A DNA stretch of 64,000 nucleotides from Bacteroidota bacterium (GTDB lineage Bacteria > Bacteroidota > Bacteroidia > 2-12-FULL-35-15), in the NCBI GenBank assembly GCA_016722565.1, contig JADKIU010000007.1:1-64000 (forward strand), written 5' to 3'. The notes beneath the pieces are model-generated. The model was not told where the DNA came from. It made no database searches and saw only the letters and a list, made by a program, of their open reading frames with translations. Positions 8,501 through 16,568 of the stretch are shown piece after piece (the first letter of the stretch is position 1; every line of letters begins with the position of its first letter). The position numbers were made by a program, and so were the translations under genes.

Positions 8501-8850
8501 GCAAACGCTTCCGGAAGAATTTCATCTAAAATATCTTTGTTATTTTTTACGATTGTTTTTTCGAGTTCATCAATCTCCTCGTATAATTTTTCTTTCTCTT
8601 CTACTTCCAACTCGGGGTTATCCTCGATTTTTTTGCGGATATCAGCAATTTGTCCGTTTTCTTTTGCAGAATGGTCGGCAATGCGTTTTTTGAATTCGAT
8701 GGTTTTACCGCGCAATTGGTCGTTGGTAAGCGTACCCAATTTTGCGTATTCAACTAATATCTTGTCAACAATGGGTTGTATTTCTTTTAAATCTCTATCG
8801 GATTTGGTTCCGAAAAATTTAGAAATGCTTTTTGTAAAAATATCTAACAT
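5554..8850 (-). CDS. secA: Protein translocase subunit SecA
   Basis: The 1098-aa product has all the SecA hallmarks: Walker A MGTGEGKT near residue 195, the DEAD-type box [21 protein letters not shown] near 305-325, the second nucleotide fold with [14 protein letters not shown] and [13 protein letters not shown] near 690-750, [26 protein letters not shown] near 765, the helical scaffold, and a C-terminal zinc-binding tail [18 protein letters not shown] that docks SecB or membrane. It is longer than E. coli SecA (901 aa) because of insertions after the DEAD-like box, which is usual in Bacteroidota. SecA is the ATPase that drives unfolded proteins through SecYEG, and here it feeds the T9SS cargo as well. 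It is transcribed alone, with a terminator downstream. Confidence 0.98.
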   Translation of the reverse strand: [1098 protein letters not shown]

Positions 8851-9064
8851 ATCGTAATCGTTTTAAATAGTGTGCTTCCCGAATTTATCGGGATGTAAAA
8901 ATAGCTAAATTTTGGCTTTATTTCTCGAAAATTCTTGTTCCGCTGAATGCCTTGTGAACAAAGGGCAAAAGGTCAAAAAAGGGAATTTAAACATCGGGAG
9001 GGAATAGTCAAAAGCTGTTCCGTTTATCAAAACCTGACAAATTAACAGCAGAGCGGGAAAATAA
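8851..9064. other. Intergenic region upstream of secA
   Basis: AT-rich secA leader with an imperfect palindrome CCCGAATTTATCGGG near 8879. I see no reading frame or RNA that I can support. Confidence 0.4.
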
Positions 9065-9094
9065 AAAACCCTTTGGTTGTTACCAAAGGGTTTT
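9065..9094 (-). terminator. Terminator of the DUF2795 gene
   Basis: AAAACCCTTTGGT / ACCAAAGGGTTTT, a 13-bp perfect stem with a 4-base loop, lies 21 bases after the stop codon of the gene at 9115. Confidence 0.85.
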
Positions 9095-9114
9095 AAGGGT
9101 ATTCATGTGAATGA

Positions 9115-9336
9115 CTAATATTCATCTTCGTTGAAGAAGAAATCTTCTTTTGTAGGATAATCCGGCCAAATTTCTTCGATGGATTCATAAATCTCTCCTT
9201 CGTCTTCAATTTCTTGAAGATTTTCAATCACTTCCATGGGTGCTCCGGAGCGGATTGCAAAGTCAATTAATTCATCTTTAGATGCCGGCCAAGGCGCATC
9301 TTCCAGGTTTTTTGCTAATTCGAGTGTCCAGTACAT
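9115..9336 (-). CDS. DUF2795 family small acidic protein
   Basis: MYWTLELAKNLEDAPWPASK starts at 9336; the upstream in-frame start at 9363 adds nine basic residues that do not fit the family. The 73-aa product matches the DUF2795 pattern (LxxxPWPASKDELIDFAIRSGAPxEVIENLQE), a small helical fold, and then an unusually acidic tail (EDEGEIYESIEEIWPDYPTKEDFFFNEDEY). Proteins of this size and composition are common as conserved single genes in Bacteroidota, often near secA or other housekeeping genes. Their role is unknown. The gene has its own terminator and is separated by 264 bases from secA. Confidence 0.8.
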   Translation of the reverse strand: MYWTLELAKNLEDAPWPASKDELIDFAIRSGAPMEVIENLQEIEDEGEIYESIEEIWPDYPTKEDFFFNEDEY

Positions 9337-9556
9337 TTTGTTCGTTTTAAAGGTAGAACGCAAAAACTTTTTAGTTGTTACATTCTGAAATAAATTTTTA
9401 TACTTTTTTTATTACCAGTCTATATTTCTGCAAAAGTAAAAATTAATTCCACTAATCAAAGGCAGAAACTGTCTTTTTTAATAAACAGCTGTTAATAAAG
9501 GGTTACAGCGGGAGTACAGGTTTTACGATTATCTCTTGGAATCCCATTTATGTAGT

Positions 9557-9631
9557 CTTCGACTCCGCTCAGACTGACGCTCTAAATAAACTCAGATGTT
9601 CGTCTAAACGTCAGGCTGAGCGGAGTCGAAG
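9557..9631. repeat. Inverted repeat of the CTTCGACTCCGCTCAG family
   Basis: Two 23-base arms (9557-9579 and 9609-9631) are inverted copies with one mismatch, around a 29-base spacer. A shorter relative is at 51587-51640. The surrounding intergenic stretch 9337-9655 contains nothing else that I can identify. Confidence 0.85.
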
Positions 9632-9655
9632 CCTTCATTAAAGCATGAGAAACAC

Positions 9656-10210
9656 TTACATTCTCGGTTTCCAAGGAATTTCCTTAGCATTCAGATCGTG
9701 TGATAGTTTTCGCGACAACACAAATAAATAGTCGCTTAACCGGTTCAGGTATTTGATAACCAATTCTGAAACAAAATCATCTTCTGAAAGGTGGATGGTG
9801 ATTCGTTCGGCTCTACGACAAACACAGCGTGCAAGGTGGCAATAAGAAACAGTGGTATGTCCGCCCGGCAAAACAAACGATTTCATTTCGGGCAAGGATT
9901 TATCCATTTCATCCATTTCCTTTTCGAGTAATTCGATATCTGATTCTTTTAAATCAGGAATTTTCATTTTTGATTTTTCAGGATCAGAAGCAAGGGATGC
10001 GCCAATGGTAAATAATCGATCTTGAATTTCGATTAAAATAAGTTTCGAATGTTCATCAATTTGTTGGTCGCGAATTAATCCGATGTAGGAATTTAATTCA
10101 TCCACCGTTCCATACGATTCGATACGAAGATGATGTTTCGGAACACGTGTTCCACCAATCAACGAAGTTTGACCTTTATCACCGGTTTTTGTATAGATCT
10201 TGAATGTCAT
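9656..10210 (-). CDS. Cob(I)alamin adenosyltransferase, PduO type
   Basis: The 184-aa product begins MTFKIYTKTGDKGQTSLIGGTRVPKHHLRIESYGTVDELNSYIGL, the nucleotide-binding signature of PduO/MMAB-type ATP:corrinoid adenosyltransferases. It continues with the five-helix bundle, including SFVLPGGHTTVSYCHLARCVCRRAER (residues 110-136) and KYLNRLSDYLFVLSRKLSHD (150-170), where the conserved Arg, Asn and Asp residues of the active site lie. The enzyme transfers the adenosyl group of ATP to reduced cobalamin, making coenzyme B12 for mutases such as methylmalonyl-CoA mutase. Its start is one base after the stop of the ABC ATPase gene, so the two are almost certainly co-transcribed. No B12 riboswitch is visible upstream of the pair. 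Confidence 0.92.
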   Translation of the reverse strand: MTFKIYTKTGDKGQTSLIGGTRVPKHHLRIESYGTVDELNSYIGLIRDQQIDEHSKLILIEIQDRLFTIGASLASDPEKSKMKIPDLKESDIELLEKEMDEMDKSLPEMKSFVLPGGHTTVSYCHLARCVCRRAERITIHLSEDDFVSELVIKYLNRLSDYLFVLSRKLSHDLNAKEIPWKPRM

Positions 10211-10211
10211 G

Positions 10212-10931
10212 TTAGGCAGTAATTCGATTACTTACAATCGTAATGTTTTCATTTTTATAATCGCGCTCCACTACTCCATCTTTTAAACGAACAATGCGAT
10301 GCGCATGTTGTGCAATATCTTCTTCGTGTGTTACTAAAATAATGGTGTTTCCGTTTTTATGAATCTCTTCAAACAGTCCCATAATTTCGACCGATGTTTT
10401 CGAATCCAAATTTCCAGTTGGCTCATCCGCCAATATGATTGCAGGATTATTAACCAATGCTCTGGCAATGGCAACACGCTGACGTTGTCCACCAGAAAGT
10501 TCATTTGGTTTGTGCATAATCCGATCACCCAACCCTACTTGTTCCAACACTTCTTTTCCGCGTTTGATTCGATCGGCTTTGCTGTAACCTGCATAAATCA
10601 AGGGAAGAATCACATTGTCCAATGCAGTTGAACGTGGCAATAAATTAAACGATTGAAATACAAAACCAATTTCTTTGTTGCGTACTTCTGCCAAATCATT
10701 GTCCAACATTTTTGCAACCGCAAGATTATTTAAAATGTATTCACCACTGGAAGGACTATCCAAACAACCTAAAATATTCATCAAGGTAGATTTCCCACTT
10801 CCGGAAGGCCCCATCAATGCAACGTACTCGTTTTTGAAAATTTCCAACGATACCGAACGCAAGGCATGAATTTCTTCTGTGCCAATTTTATAGGCTTTGG
10901 CAATGTTTGAAAGTTTGATTATGGACGTCAT
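10212..10931 (-). CDS. ABC transporter ATP-binding protein, MacB/LolD family
   Basis: The 239-aa product is a single ABC ATPase domain. Walker A is GPSGSGKST (about residues 41-49), the Q-loop is VFQSFNLLPR (about 91-100), the signature is LSGGQRQR (about 144-151), Walker B is AIILADEPTGNLD (about 160-172), and the switch His lies in LVTHEED. The N-terminal IIKLSNIAKAYKIGTEEIHALRSVSL pattern and the NILGCLDSPSSGEY stretch are typical of the MacB/LolD/FtsE group that energises export of peptides, lipoproteins or macrolides through FtsX-like permeases. No permease gene is adjacent; downstream is the adenosyltransferase gene, with one base between them. The substrate is unknown. Confidence 0.9.
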   Translation of the reverse strand: MTSIIKLSNIAKAYKIGTEEIHALRSVSLEIFKNEYVALMGPSGSGKSTLMNILGCLDSPSSGEYILNNLAVAKMLDNDLAEVRNKEIGFVFQSFNLLPRSTALDNVILPLIYAGYSKADRIKRGKEVLEQVGLGDRIMHKPNELSGGQRQRVAIARALVNNPAIILADEPTGNLDSKTSVEIMGLFEEIHKNGNTIILVTHEEDIAQHAHRIVRLKDGVVERDYKNENITIVSNRITA

Positions 10932-11080
10932 AGTTAATAATTGAAAACGCTATTCCAACGAATTACGAATTTAATACGAAATGTACGAATTACAAATAAT
11001 CCAATGTGTGATACAAATTTACTAATTAAACATCACACATTCGTTTTTTCATAGATGATTTGTCACGATCGCTATCGGGA

Positions 11081-11866
11081 TTAAAAGGTGATAACAAAAT
11101 GTTCCTTCACTTGTTCTTTCCGGAAGAAAACAATTCCCATAAAAAACAAATCGATGGTGACAGATACTCTTTCATGATTTTTGATTTCTTGCCAAGCTTC
11201 TTTCATTTCATCTGACCAATTGATGTCGTCAAAAACGAATACCGACTGCTCATTGGCCTTTTCCAAACATTGCTTAAAATAATTGAGGGTAGGCTGTTTG
11301 CGATGGTTTCCATCAAAAAAGACAAAATCGAGTTGAGGGATATTTTTCAAGACATCGGGTAAAACATCATCAAAATTTCCAACCACTTGTTCGATATTTT
11401 TCAGTTCGAGTTCCTTAAAATTTTTCTTGGCAACGGTAGCCACCTCTTTGCAACCTTCGATGGTAATAAGCTGCGATTTTGAATTTGCCGAAGCCATGTA
11501 CGCTGTGCTTATTCCCAAAGATGTGCCCAATTCAAGAATTGTTTCCGGCTGAAACTGATTGATGAGGCGGAATAAAAGTTGACTGTATTTGGGCGATTTA
11601 GCAGCAGCATGCAAAATGGTTGACACCGATTTGGTTGTATTGTTATTTACGGCAGAGCCGGCACCTAAGTCGATGCAGGTAATTTCTTGACGCGACAGAG
11701 AGAGGCTTCCTCTCAACTTTTCGATTGGAAGGTAGGCATAGAATTTTTTCTTGTTATAGATGGTGCTGAGGAGCAATTCGAATACAAAAGGAGAATGTAC
11801 ACCGTGTTCGTTTACAGATTTAAACCTGTAAATCAGATAGTTAAGAATAAAGCCCAGCCTTTTCAC
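11081..11866 (-). CDS. Class I SAM-dependent methyltransferase (O-methyltransferase-like)
   Basis: The 261-aa product has an N-terminal helical region (RFKSVNEHGVHSPFVFELL) followed by a Rossmann methyltransferase core: ILELGTSLGISTAYMASA (motif I, about residues 115-132), LITIEGCKEVATVAKKNF (motif II), VVGNFDDVLPDVL, and DFVFFDGNHRKQPTLNYF (about 185-200), similar to the metal-dependent or catechol-type group. The tail FFMGIVFFRKEQVKEHFVITF is a recurrent end in Bacteroidota homologues. The substrate is unknown. It is a single gene, transcribed away from the tRNA-Val. Confidence 0.75.
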   Translation of the reverse strand: MKRLGFILNYLIYRFKSVNEHGVHSPFVFELLLSTIYNKKKFYAYLPIEKLRGSLSLSRQEITCIDLGAGSAVNNNTTKSVSTILHAAAKSPKYSQLLFRLINQFQPETILELGTSLGISTAYMASANSKSQLITIEGCKEVATVAKKNFKELELKNIEQVVGNFDDVLPDVLKNIPQLDFVFFDGNHRKQPTLNYFKQCLEKANEQSVFVFDDINWSDEMKEAWQEIKNHERVSVTIDLFFMGIVFFRKEQVKEHFVITF

Positions 11867-12037
11867 TCAGTAAATTTAGCTGAAAAATCGAATGGGTGGT
11901 AGAATTATCGGTTGCGGAAGGTTAAAAATACAATTTTATATAAAAGGAAAAACGAGCTATAAGTATTGATTTTAGGGAGAATAAACCCTAAGAGGGAGGA
12001 ATTCAATGGCATTTATTTTCAAAATAAAGTGTAAAAG

Positions 12038-12069
12038 TTTTTGTCCTTTATAAAAAGTATTTATATTTG
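12038..12069 (+). promoter_or_regulatory. Promoter of tRNA-Val
   Basis: TTTTTG (12038-12043) and TATATTTG (12062-12069) are separated by 18 bases, an excellent fit to the Bacteroidota sigma-A consensus. The tRNA begins 28 bases downstream. Confidence 0.8.
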
Positions 12070-12097
12070 CACCCCGTTTAGAAATAAATGGATTTTC

Positions 12098-12172
12098 GGG
12101 AGCTTAGCTCAGCTGGTTCAGAGCATCTGCCTTACAAGCAGAGGGTCACTGGTTCGAACCCAGTAGTTCCCA
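12098..12172 (+). tRNA. tRNA-Val(UAC)
   Basis: A full cloverleaf can be drawn. The acceptor GGGAGCT pairs with AGTTCCC (one G-U), the anticodon loop is CTTACAA with anticodon TAC, the T-arm contains GGTTCGAACCC, and the discriminator is A at 12172. CCA is not encoded. The last 12 bases (CAGTAGTTCCCA) are also the first bases of each downstream 113-bp repeat unit. Confidence 0.95.
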
Positions 12173-12757
12173 CGGAAAATTGAAAAGCCTTACAGAAATG
12201 TGAGGCTTTTTTGTTTTTAAATATTTTAGAATTTATAATAGTTGTCACGGTTCGTCCCGATAGCCATCGGGACCAGTAGTTCCCACGGAAAATTGAAAAG
12301 CCTTACAGAAATGTGAGGCTTTTTTGTTTTTAAATATTTTAGAATTTATAATAGTTGTCACGGTTCGTCCCGATAGCCATCGGGACCAGTAGTTCCCACG
12401 GAAAATTGAAAAGCCTTACAGAAATGTGAGGCTTTTTTGTTTTTAAATATTTTAGAATTTATAGTAGATGTCACGGTTCGTCCCGATAGCCATCGGGACC
12501 AGTAGTTCCCACGGAAAATTGAAAAGCCTTACAGAAATGTGAGGCTTTTTTGTTTTTAAATATTTTAGAATTTATAATAGTTGTCTCGGTTCGTCCCGAT
12601 AGCCATCGGGACCAGTAGTTCACACGGAAAATTGAAAAGCCTTACAGAGATGTAAGGCTTTTTTGTTTTTAAATATTTTAGAATTTATAATAGTTGTCTC
12701 GGTTCGTCCCGATAGCCATCGGGACCAGTAGTTCCCACGGAAAATTGAAAAGCCTTA
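12161..12757 (+). repeat. 113-bp tandem repeat, five full units plus a partial one, carrying tRNA-Val 3' sequence
   Basis: Units begin at 12161, 12274, 12387, 12500, 12613 and (partial) 12726, a constant period of 113. Each unit contains, in order, the tRNA 3' end CAGTAGTTCCCAC, an AAAGCCTTACA...GAGGCTTTTTTG terminator hairpin, an AT-rich stretch, a partial T-arm (GTCAC-GGTTCG) and the palindrome TCCCGATAGCCATCGGGA. Units differ by only a few bases. The partial last unit supplies the stop codon of the gene at 12755. One diverged copy lies at 20097-20209. Confidence 0.95.
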
Positions 12758-14233
12758 AACTAATGCTAACTTACTACCTAACCAACCTCTAAAATTAAAG
12801 TAATATTCAACAGTTTTTTCCATTGGGGTTTCCAAAAACAATTTATTTAAATCCAAATGTAATTGTGAAAACAATTTAGCAACATCGTTTTTTGTATCTA
12901 ATTTACCTGCTTTCCGAATAAATTTTAATAAAAGGGTTTCTGTTTCATAATTACGTTTATTTCTGAGTAATATGCGATATGTAGAACGCAAGGCAGATTC
13001 AAGCCCTTCAATATTTTCACGTTCAAAGTAAATAATAATACTTAAAATGCGAGCAAAAATAAGTTCTTCTACTTCTACATCAGCCAAGTCAATAACTTGA
13101 TTCACATATCGCAGTGCCGCACGAAAATCACCCAAACCAAAATGAGCAACTGCAACTGCATACAAAATATTAATTAAGCCCTTTTTAGAAATGCGTTTTT
13201 GCAAAATGGAAAATCTTTTATCCTTAGTAAATACAGCTAGTGCTTCAGCATGATTATCGTTGAGATTGTGATAAGAAATCTCTGCATGCAGAGCTGTTTC
13301 GTAAATCAATAATTCAACGGGGCTCATTTTCGGTGAAATCAATTTTTTATATTCATTTAAGTACTTTGTAAAATCAGGAAAGTGTTTATTCCGTAAGCAC
13401 AATTGTAGATAATGACCAACTTCCACGTAATACGTTTTTTCGGCTTTAGAAACATTATATTGCTCCAATTTCTCAACAAGATCTTTGCGGATATAATAAA
13501 ACGCCTTTGTAATATCGCCTATAGCATTATAATAATCACTCATCGCTTGGTTGTACATTCCTAAGGCAATTCGAGAAAGGATATGTTTCTCTTGCCACTT
13601 CATCATTGGCCGAATATTTTTATCTAAAATTTTTTTCTCATCGGGGGTACGAGCATAATTCTTGGTTCTTAGAAATAATTTTTGATTGTACAATATATCT
13701 CCTGCTAACGAGTAATTTTCAATAATTTTCAAAATCTCAAGTCGCTCGCGAGCAAGAGATATTGTTGGATTATAGGACACCGTTATTTTGGAAAATAAAA
13801 TAACAATTATTTCTTCCGTAATAATATAATAAAGTCGCATGTACAAACCATTAGCGTATGCGAACTGCTTACAATGTTGCAAAAGTTCAGCTGCATCGCT
13901 ATATAAACCTTTCTGACGAAGAATTTTATACGTTTCCAACTCATCATTTAGCTCGGATTCATAATCTTTATATGAACTATATGCTTTAAGTGCTGCAATT
14001 ATCTGGGCATAGAGATACGATTTAATCATCGAAAAATTTGAACTATTCCTCGAATCACAAAATTTATTTTGCAATGCTTTTTCATTATACACTTTCTGTT
14101 TATCGATTGCATTAAACAGTAAGATGTATAGCTTTTCTTTCTTCCCATGCAAACCCGCAAAAAGTTTGAAATAACGTTTTTCGGCAGGAGTTAAACTTTT
14201 TACTAAATTAAAAAGTGATGTTTTATTACCCAT
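12755..14233 (-). CDS. Helical-repeat (TPR-like) protein of unknown function
   Basis: The 492-aa product has no signal peptide and is almost entirely helical. It begins with a conserved-looking block MGNKTSLFNLVKSLTPAEKRYFKLFAGLHGKKEKLYILLFNAID, which I have seen at the start of Bacteroidota cytoplasmic TPR-like proteins of unknown function. Pairs of amphipathic helices follow, for instance SDAAELLQHCKQFAYANGLY near residue 117 and LGDFRAALRYVNQVIDLADV near 370. No enzymatic or DNA-binding motif is visible. It is divergent from the surface-protein operon beginning at 14379 and may regulate or scaffold it (inference from position only). Its TAA stop lies at the edge of the 113-bp repeat array, so its 3' end coincides with the boundary of the putative insertion. 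Confidence 0.7.
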   Translation of the reverse strand: MGNKTSLFNLVKSLTPAEKRYFKLFAGLHGKKEKLYILLFNAIDKQKVYNEKALQNKFCDSRNSSNFSMIKSYLYAQIIAALKAYSSYKDYESELNDELETYKILRQKGLYSDAAELLQHCKQFAYANGLYMRLYYIITEEIIVILFSKITVSYNPTISLARERLEILKIIENYSLAGDILYNQKLFLRTKNYARTPDEKKILDKNIRPMMKWQEKHILSRIALGMYNQAMSDYYNAIGDITKAFYYIRKDLVEKLEQYNVSKAEKTYYVEVGHYLQLCLRNKHFPDFTKYLNEYKKLISPKMSPVELLIYETALHAEISYHNLNDNHAEALAVFTKDKRFSILQKRISKKGLINILYAVAVAHFGLGDFRAALRYVNQVIDLADVEVEELIFARILSIIIYFERENIEGLESALRSTYRILLRNKRNYETETLLLKFIRKAGKLDTKNDVAKLFSQLHLDLNKLFLETPMEKTVEYYFNFRGWLGSKLALV

Positions 14234-14378
14234 CAGGAATTTATTTATTTATTGTGTAATTAACTGTTTATCAAAACTATAAAAAATTATGATACATTAA
14301 GAGAACTGACTTTAAAATAGTTATTTGTTTTTTAGTTGTCTTGCTATAAACGTACTTCGCAACATCAAAATCAAACAA

Positions 14379-15122
14379 ATGATTAAACAACCGTTTTTCA
14401 AAATCAATGTAATTGTTTTATTGTGTGCTACTTGTGGATTTAATCTAATGGCACAAGAAGAAAAAACAAATCGATTTGCTTTTGGTATAGATGCTGGAAC
14501 AACAGTTTGTCGTATCTACACCAAAGTAAAACCAGGTTTTACGCTCGAAAATGGGCCAGATAAAAACCAACAACCTAAACTAGGTTTTTATGCAGGTGCG
14601 GTTGCTACTTTCAAAATTAAAAAAAGGCTAAAACTTATTTCAAGCATTAGCTACTTGCAAAACACTTATAGCTATGAGCAACCAAACGGTTTTTATTTAA
14701 AACCAGATAGCTCCTACGCAGCTATGCATACTAAAGCTAAAGAAGTAATGAACAGTTTACTTTTACTTTCAGACGCACGTTACCACTTTAGTACCAATAC
14801 ATCCTCCTTCTTTTTACAAGCTGGCGGGGCTGCCGGGTATTATACAGGAAGTAAACAACACTATGCTTCATACCTAGATGAAGATGAAAGCTTACTTAAC
14901 GAAAAGGAAATTAAAGGCCGCTACTCCACTTTTAATAGCTGGAATTACTACTTGCGTATAGGAAGCGGATATAGCCTAAAACTAAGCAAATCATTGGTTG
15001 CAACATTACAACTAAATGGAAATTTTGCTTTACGTAATATTCTTTCAGATAAAGTAGCATTTAATGCCAATCACAAAATTCATTTTATTCAAACAGGTTT
15101 ACAAATTACTTATATACTTTAA
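14379..15122 (+). CDS. Outer membrane beta-barrel protein
   Basis: The start MIKQPFFKINVIVLLCATCGFNLMAQ at 14379 gives a clean signal peptide; the extra 18 codons upstream are unlikely to be coding. The 247-aa mature protein has alternating beta strands of the PorT/OmpW-like type: FAFGIDAGTTVCRIY, KLGFYAGAVATFKIKKRLKLISSISYLQNTY, SFFLQAGGAAGYYTG, NYYLRIGSGYSLKLSKSLVATLQLNG, HFIQTGLQITYIL. The terminal aromatic-rich strand fits BAM-dependent insertion. It is first in a four-gene operon with a lipoprotein and two T9SS cargo proteins, separated from the next gene by three bases, suggesting a joint surface function. No ligand can be named. Confidence 0.7.
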   Translation: MIKQPFFKINVIVLLCATCGFNLMAQEEKTNRFAFGIDAGTTVCRIYTKVKPGFTLENGPDKNQQPKLGFYAGAVATFKIKKRLKLISSISYLQNTYSYEQPNGFYLKPDSSYAAMHTKAKEVMNSLLLLSDARYHFSTNTSSFFLQAGGAAGYYTGSKQHYASYLDEDESLLNEKEIKGRYSTFNSWNYYLRIGSGYSLKLSKSLVATLQLNGNFALRNILSDKVAFNANHKIHFIQTGLQITYIL

Positions 15123-15125
15123 AAT

Positions 15126-16550
15126 ATGAAACAGTTACACTTAGTATTCTTGATTTTGCTTATAGGACTTTGCATGTGTTTAAGCAGTTGTAGAAAAGAA
15201 ACAGATGCACAAGAAACAATACAAAACGCATTATTGGAAGCTCATTATCAAGGTAAGGCATGGAGATTGCGCACATTTTTAAGATATAATGAGATGGAAT
15301 TAAAACCTTTTCATTGGGAAACGCCTTTAACTACTTCAGTTAATGGTATAACTTTAGGTTACGGGCCGTCTGAAAAACGTTTTTTAGCTCGCGTTACATC
15401 ATCCAATCCAAAAATTCATTTAGAACGAAAAATTGAAGCGGACATCAACAATTGCAATAATGGTGATTACTTAGTAAACGACATTTCCCCTGTTGCCCTA
15501 TATGATGGGCAAAATGAACCAGAAGCGATAAATGATTTTATTTATTTATCGATTCAGAATCCAAATTTATCGATTTATAATCAAAATATGCGATACTCAA
15601 AGCGAAAATGGATGCAAGGTGATATCGTTTCAGATTCATCACACTTTTATTTGGAAGAGTTAATTTTTTTACCCAACGGTGAGTTTGAAAAATACATATT
15701 TGATGACTCAGCAGATGTGGTAAATTGTACACCAATAAAAATAACAGGCACCTGGATTTTTAATACCCCTTTTGCAACAACAGTTACCTATAATACTTAT
15801 GAAAGCGAAATTATTCTAAACTATACAACCTCAACAGGTGCCAATGCGGAATCTGGACGTTATACCATTAAGTTGAATGATTTGGGGGATATTGACATTT
15901 ATAAAAGCAGCGCAACAAAAAGCGAACGAAAAATTTGCGATTTAAGATTAGTATCATTCTTTTCAGAGTACATAGAACAGGTTGAATATAATGAAACGAT
16001 GAACCGCTATTTCGGTAGAGTAATTAAATATATTAAAAATTTTTGCGGATTTGCAAATACAGACGATATGATAGTGCTGTACGATGAATTGTTCGTGGAG
16101 AAAATACTGAGCTCATATAATAAATCAAATTATGAATTAAATGATAGAATTTGCAGTAATACAGTCACTCAACCACCTCCAACTGGAATTTGCCCGGAAT
16201 TTTGTGATGAATATACACCTTGCGGAAATCGTACATCATATATCACCGATGTTGATGAAATTCAAATTGGGGGCTCCTTTATTTCAAACTGCAGTGTTTC
16301 GGCAGATAGTTCGCTATTTACAGTTTCCAATTTTGCAAACCTTGGTGGTTCACTTCAAATTAACTTAAGCAACTATTTTTGGGATATGTGCCACGACTTT
16401 GTCGGATTTACAACAACTATTAATGGGCACACAGTTAATTATCAAAGCATTGTTTCGGAGGCACAAAATCCTGTTAATAGTAACAACCCTTGCATATTAA
16501 TAAACGCAATTATTGATGGCAATACCCGAAAAATATATATGAACTATTAA
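15126..16550 (+). CDS. Lipoprotein of unknown function
   Basis: The 474-aa product starts MKQLHLVFLILLIGLCMCLSSCRKE, a lipoprotein signal with lipobox LSSC, so the mature protein is lipid-anchored at Cys22. The acidic or polar residues after the Cys are compatible with surface export signals in Bacteroidota, but this is not decisive. The middle region contains SSHFYLEELIFLPNGEFEKYIFDDSADVVNCTPIKITGTW (residues 175-215), resembling lipocalin-like domains. The C-terminal part is Cys-rich (CPEFCDEYTPCGN near 355). I do not recognise the family as a whole. It is second in the four-gene operon, with three bases before it and 18 after. Confidence 0.65.
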   Translation: MKQLHLVFLILLIGLCMCLSSCRKETDAQETIQNALLEAHYQGKAWRLRTFLRYNEMELKPFHWETPLTTSVNGITLGYGPSEKRFLARVTSSNPKIHLERKIEADINNCNNGDYLVNDISPVALYDGQNEPEAINDFIYLSIQNPNLSIYNQNMRYSKRKWMQGDIVSDSSHFYLEELIFLPNGEFEKYIFDDSADVVNCTPIKITGTWIFNTPFATTVTYNTYESEIILNYTTSTGANAESGRYTIKLNDLGDIDIYKSSATKSERKICDLRLVSFFSEYIEQVEYNETMNRYFGRVIKYIKNFCGFANTDDMIVLYDELFVEKILSSYNKSNYELNDRICSNTVTQPPPTGICPEFCDEYTPCGNRTSYITDVDEIQIGGSFISNCSVSADSSLFTVSNFANLGGSLQINLSNYFWDMCHDFVGFTTTINGHTVNYQSIVSEAQNPVNSNNPCILINAIIDGNTRKIYMNY

Positions 16551-16568
16551 TCTTCAAAAACAATCTAT

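Noticed and set aside
10932..11080. Cobalamin riboswitch upstream of the ABC ATPase/adenosyltransferase pair
   Set aside because: The leader is only about 150 bases and AT-rich, and no B12-box-like sequence or elaborate pairing is apparent.
12161..12757. CRISPR array
   Set aside because: Units are contiguous 113-bp near-identical tandem copies with no unique spacers and there are no cas genes.
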